Positions 42,401 to 44,898 of a stretch of 44,898 nt of DNA are shown here, in pieces. Every line of letters begins with the position of its first letter. Position 1 is the stretch's first letter. Made by a program: the position numbers and the translations under genes. The notes beneath the pieces were generated by a model, which made no database searches, had not been told where the DNA came from, and was given only the letters and a program-made list of their open reading frames with translations. The DNA is from Thaumasiovibrio sp043421945 (GTDB lineage Bacteria; Pseudomonadota; Gammaproteobacteria; Enterobacterales; Vibrionaceae), in the NCBI GenBank assembly GCA_043421945.1, contig JBHOGO010000031.1:1-44898 (forward strand), in the 5' to 3' direction.

Positions 42401-44802
42401 GGGAAGGGGTGAGTACCGAAGGTAACGATGTAGTAACCAGCGCTTTAGAAGATAGCCCGTTAGAAGGTAGCGCTTTAGAAGATACGGCTGTTGCAGATGA
42501 ACTTGAAGTGGCTCCAGAGGAATCAACTGAAGACGCAGACTTACTTTCGAGTGAAGAGCTATTAGAAGAAGCTGATCTTCATCCTGAAGATGAAGCGCTA
42601 GCAGAGGTATCTCTTGAAGGTGAGACACAAGATGAACGGTCTGAACCTGACCGAGATACAGCGCAAGACAGTGCTGAACGTGTCGATGACATTGAGGAAA
42701 CGTTAGAGCTAGAGCTTAGTGAAGAAGAGCTTGCTTCATTAGAAGAGCCAGAGAGTGCTGACGGTTTACTTGAAGGTTCAGCCGATGAAGGGGAAGCACT
42801 GGAAGATAATTTAACGGGTGCTGAATTTGATCATTCACTGATAGACGATCTTGAAGAGCAGATCGCAGCTTTAGAAGAAGCGAATACTTTAGACAGTGTT
42901 AGCGGTTTAGAGGACATTGAAAGTCTAGAAGAGTCCGCTTCTGAAGCCGATGACCTATCGGAAGAGGATGATTTACTCGATGGTGATATTGATAGCTCCG
43001 TTTTTGATGCGCTGGAAGAAGAGATAGCTAGCTTAGAAGAGGAAGCGGTTAGCGCGGAATCAGATATTGAAGCAAGTGACGAGTCAACACAAGGTGATAG
43101 CGAGTTCGACGAAGAGCGTGCCGCAAGCGAAGCGATGCTGAATGACATCGAGAATGATGTTATTGCTGCACTAGGGGATGATGAAGCAGCTCTAGAAGCT
43201 TTACTAGGCGAGGGTTTAGAGAGTGATGAAGCCGAACTTGAAGCCTTGATTGCTGAGGATTTTGACGCCGATAGGGCGCTGGATGAGATCTTAGAAGATG
43301 TTCCGGCACAAGATTTTCAAGGGCAGACAGTAGAGCAAGCGCTTAATGAGTTAGCTGATAACGGCGACCTAGACCTGAGTGCACCTGACTCAAAAGCGAT
43401 TGATGAAACGTTAGCAAAGCAGCTCAATGAGCCTATGTCACTCGACGATCTCCCATCGTTTGACGAGCAAGATGCCATCAGAGAGATGGATGCAGAATCA
43501 GCTTCTGAACATCAAGAGCAAAACGTTGATGAACCCTCGTCCAGTCTTGTTGAAGAGGCTTTGGGTCGCGGTGAAGCCGCTGAAGATGCAAGTGATCTAC
43601 AAGGCAGCACAGAGAATGAATCGTCAACACCTGAAGATTCAGATCAAGAGCAAATTTCGGCCCTCGACTTTGACTTTAAATCATCGATTGAACTCGATGA
43701 AATTCCTGAATTCAATGAAGATGATGCATTTGCTGCGGTGCTTGAAGAGCAGCAAGAGCTAGATGAAGGAACGGATGAATATCAGGCGGAGCGTGCTAAG
43801 GCAGATGCGGGTACTGCTGGATCCGCTGTTGAATCATCATCATACCCAGATGGGTTAAACTCAGCAGTGCTAAGCCTTGATAGCCTCGATGACGATCTCG
43901 TTGATGCTGCTGGTCTCGATATGGGGGCACTGTTAACTGATGTTGATGATTTACTCTCTGATTTAAATGAGGGTGATTTCGAGAGCGATATTTCAGTACG
44001 TGATGGCTTTGAGCACGACGATATACTTTCTACAGAAACAGAAACAGAAACAGAAACAGAAACAGAAACAGAAACAGAAACAGAAACAGAAACAGCTAAC
44101 GCACAGTTTGAAGCGCCATCAACAGAAGCACCGACGACAGATGCATCGAATATAGAAGAGACTACGCCTTCTGTAGAAGCTCCACATAATGAGATAGCGG
44201 ATGAAGCGGTATCTGAATTAATCGAAGAGTCATCTTTTGTCGGCGATGAACCGTTAACAGACGATGAACTCGCGTTACCGGATGAAGAGTTTGATTTAGA
44301 TGCCGATGAAGCTGCTATTTGGGAAACGGCAGCCACTCCTGAACCAGAATTAGAAGGTGAGGATTGGGGTGAGCAGCCTGAGATGTCATTAGATGATATT
44401 GATGATATCGACCCTGATAAAGTGGAAAGTACGGTGGCGGAACACAACGTTTCTGAAGACATTGAAAGTACGTTGGTCGAACAAAAAGATCCAGAGAGTA
44501 AACAGTACATCAGTATTGAAGAGCTGATGAAAGACGAGCCACTTGAGGAGCGCATCGACCCAAATGACATGCCGATGAACTTAGATGTTGGCTTAGATGA
44601 GTTCCCCGATGTATTAGAAGATATCGGCCTCGATGATGTGGATATCGCGAGCGATGTGGATAGCAAACTTGATCTTGCGAAAGCTTATCTGGAGATGAAT
44701 GATCTAGAAGGAGCTCGAGCGCTATTAGATGAAGTGCTATTGGCTGACAGTGATGAGCGGCGTGAAGAAGTTGAAGCGTTAATCGAGCGATTAAGAGCTT
44801 AA
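39427..44802 (+). CDS. fimV: FimV/HubP polar landmark protein, very large and acidic
   Basis: 1791 residues. An N-terminal signal or anchor segment (about 1-28) is followed by the FimV LysM-like region (NETLWGIANNY to LPGSMLSMPSL, about 65-120), a Pro/Ala/Gln-rich linker (about 140-185), a coiled coil (DQLDLTDEQLSKLMETNHLL on, about 220-270) and one membrane helix at about 299-322. A cytoplasmic Asp/Glu/Ser-rich repeat domain of roughly 1400 residues follows, then the C-terminal FimV domain (DLAKAYLEMNDLEGARALLDEVL, about 1745-1791). In vibrios this protein is HubP, which recruits chromosome-segregation, flagellar and chemotaxis factors to the pole. The start is GTG 39427 with GAGAGGA 9 bases before. 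Repeats are listed separately. Confidence 0.95.
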   Translation: MSYISPVFKRCLLVVSVLFGIVTFAVSANTIRIIGPQESAQAPEEPVIEIPSPIQTTRYGPTRDNETLWGIANNYRPTNAVSIYQTLSAIHRLNPQAFENNNLHGLLPGSMLSMPSLGQIRQENTDEVARRLERDKARLTPRVAAQPAVQPTAPAAQPRQPQAQPAVTTPSQAPAVESTQASSSPSNAGNSSMGMEDGEMPTSEGVIPPRPMFDDQQMRDQLDLTDEQLSKLMETNHLLRIRLSEMQYELSALKDQVTDDVVLREEIKNFIDQERMAQEAQMAAMDQPGMLDKLTDSPLLMIAAAVVPGALLAGLIVFLIMRRKPEEEEVKALEQPVPEEPALPSIDEELDDEIPDLALTDDDALFGGDDDINSGFELADENSNSDVSVANDEPAIGLEDMERALDEMDDRPLTPDEELAARWEKQVSDDGTDLSDDDFDLSAGDDTEELLDQSMLDDLLGNMDDLSDEDGEEPESDFVAEQAELDALFAEAETVAETEETLDEEGFSEEDPIPGLEDIDALLSEAENDAEPSDIGDDSDEPATEEAQSQESIDDLLAYESADDVETTDSPVEEPAPLDAQSGEAILGDEEIDELASADAADSDELLESVEAIEPEGAGSAEPDLEAEESELAGSDSLLDELLEDDISLSSDLSDESDVFANDGSLDLDNSDALLDELLDESSEEDSALDLSDLENSDTLLDELLDEGDTESLSDDVASEEMLAELENSDALLDELLDENDDDLLSAEDGEDLPDLENSDTLLDELLDENDDDLLSVEDGENLPDLENSDALLDELLDESDDELLSAEDGEELPDLENSDALLDELLDENDDDLLSAEDGEELPDLENSDALLDELLEEDLLDGESASEEQTDEPVIPEATFEELDTEEVNSEEVTSGDIVSEEIASEEVASEELVSEEHVAEDSNVETNAIKDSPLEDRSLEDTAHEDIVAEELEAAPEASTEDVVLSSDELLEEADTPEETELLEESTLGEGVSTEGNDVVTSALEDSPLEGSALEDTAVADELEVAPEESTEDADLLSSEELLEEADLHPEDEALAEVSLEGETQDERSEPDRDTAQDSAERVDDIEETLELELSEEELASLEEPESADGLLEGSADEGEALEDNLTGAEFDHSLIDDLEEQIAALEEANTLDSVSGLEDIESLEESASEADDLSEEDDLLDGDIDSSVFDALEEEIASLEEEAVSAESDIEASDESTQGDSEFDEERAASEAMLNDIENDVIAALGDDEAALEALLGEGLESDEAELEALIAEDFDADRALDEILEDVPAQDFQGQTVEQALNELADNGDLDLSAPDSKAIDETLAKQLNEPMSLDDLPSFDEQDAIREMDAESASEHQEQNVDEPSSSLVEEALGRGEAAEDASDLQGSTENESSTPEDSDQEQISALDFDFKSSIELDEIPEFNEDDAFAAVLEEQQELDEGTDEYQAERAKADAGTAGSAVESSSYPDGLNSAVLSLDSLDDDLVDAAGLDMGALLTDVDDLLSDLNEGDFESDISVRDGFEHDDILSTETETETETETETETETETETANAQFEAPSTEAPTTDASNIEETTPSVEAPHNEIADEAVSELIEESSFVGDEPLTDDELALPDEEFDLDADEAAIWETAATPEPELEGEDWGEQPEMSLDDIDDIDPDKVESTVAEHNVSEDIESTLVEQKDPESKQYISIEELMKDEPLEERIDPNDMPMNLDVGLDEFPDVLEDIGLDDVDIASDVDSKLDLAKAYLEMNDLEGARALLDEVLLADSDERREEVEALIERLRA
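41599..42003 (+). repeat. Four and a half 90-bp in-frame repeats in fimV/hubP
   Basis: Units start at 41599, 41689, 41779, 41869 and 41959 (last one partial). Each encodes 30 residues of the form LENSD[AT]LLDELLDE followed by [NS]DD[DE]LLS[AV]EDGE[DEN]LPD. Neighbouring units are nearly identical in DNA, so they are young duplications. Two looser LLDELLDE units precede them at about 41428 and 41506. They match the acidic repeats described for V. cholerae HubP in kind. Confidence 0.95.
42094..42189 (+). repeat. Short SEE-type repeats in fimV/hubP
   Basis: A run of about five-residue units of the type SEE[VIL]x (NSEEV, VSEEI, ASEEV, ASEEL, VSEEH) encoded by near 15-base repeats such as TCAGAAGAA and TCGGAAGAG. 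Confidence 0.7.
42226..42576 (+). repeat. Two imperfect 225-bp repeats in fimV/hubP
   Basis: GATAGCCCGTTAGAA occurs at 42226-42240 and 42451-42465. The segments after it align as DSPLExxxLEDTA...ELE.AP..STED...SS.ELLEEAD in both copies, a second and more diverged repeat family of 75 residues. Confidence 0.75.
44035..44094 (+). repeat. Hexanucleotide microsatellite (GAAACA)10 in fimV/hubP
   Basis: Ten perfect copies of GAAACA encode ten Glu-Thr pairs (residues 1537-1556). Because the unit is 6 bases, slippage changes length without breaking the frame. Confidence 0.97.
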
Positions 44803-44898
44803 TCACTTTACGATTAACCTCTTTTAACAAATTGGCGTAATTCTCCACCTACAACAATCGAGCCGAAGCGAGATGTATTAGGTGGAGATGTAAGCCAT
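44803..44898 (+). other. Region after fimV, window edge
   Basis: No gene is complete here. GGTGGAG at 44881-44887 followed by CAT at the very edge suggests that the next gene starts just beyond the window; in vibrios this is usually truA. Confidence 0.3.

Noticed and set aside
43782..44666. 294-codon minus-strand ORF, Ser/Val-rich
   Set aside because: Also a mirror of the acidic fimV domain, including the microsatellite read as Val-Ser repeats.
1..44898. Search for tRNA or rRNA genes
   Set aside because: No cloverleaf-like GTTCGA loops with matching arms or conserved rRNA stretches were noticed in any intergenic region.

Overview
The window looks like chromosome-1-type DNA of a marine gammaproteobacterium of the Vibrionaceae. 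This rests on the mnmC/fabB and pdxB-asd-fimV(HubP) neighbourhoods, the HubP architecture, a FadR-type box before fabB with a structured fabB 3'UTR, and a surface-polysaccharide locus that ends in wecA and galE. The genus cannot be fixed by eye.

Part 1 (about 1-16.7 kb, + strand) is the distal half of an O-antigen or capsule locus. It opens with the tail of an insertion-sequence transposase (2-112). A Wzx flippase follows, then a UDP-GlcNAc3NAcA module (wbpB, wbpD, wbpE), an acyltransferase-SGNH O-acetylase, a DDY-type glycosyltransferase-like protein and a GT-B glycosyltransferase. Next come the UDP-L-FucNAc operon (fnlA, fnlB, fnlC) with its transferase wbuB, an SDR that has lost its catalytic Tyr, a PglC-like initiating phosphoglycosyltransferase and a WbpM-type 4,6-dehydratase. 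The 4.3-8.5 kb block is markedly AT-rich with several TTG starts, as expected for exchanged serotype-specific DNA. No Wzy polymerase and no UDP-GlcNAc 6-dehydrogenase lie in view.

Part 2 (16.7-25.4 kb) holds a 53-codon minus-strand ORF with a very strong ribosome site, wecA (-), a beta-CASP metallo-beta-lactamase (+), galE (+), a secreted nucleoside-hydrolase-like protein (-) and a PAS-GGDEF-EAL protein (-).

Part 3 (25.4-29.2 kb) is the divergent pair mnmC (-) / fabB (+). A FadR-like operator precedes fabB. The fabB 3'UTR is highly structured and ends in a terminator, matching the place where V. cholerae makes the sRNA FarS.

Part 4 (29.2-36.9 kb) holds a GlpR-like DeoR repressor (+) and the anaerobic glycerol-3-phosphate dehydrogenase operon glpABC (-). 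They are separated by accessory DNA: a possibly frameshifted small membrane gene, an AT-rich serine hydrolase and a decayed IS5-like end. One 18-bp motif occurs before the repressor gene, just downstream of its predicted -10, and twice before glpA. This suggests an autoregulated glp regulon.

Part 5 (36.9-44.9 kb) is the core operon-like run pdxB, asd, fimV/hubP. The last encodes a 1791-residue, very acidic polar landmark protein with several young in-frame repeat families.
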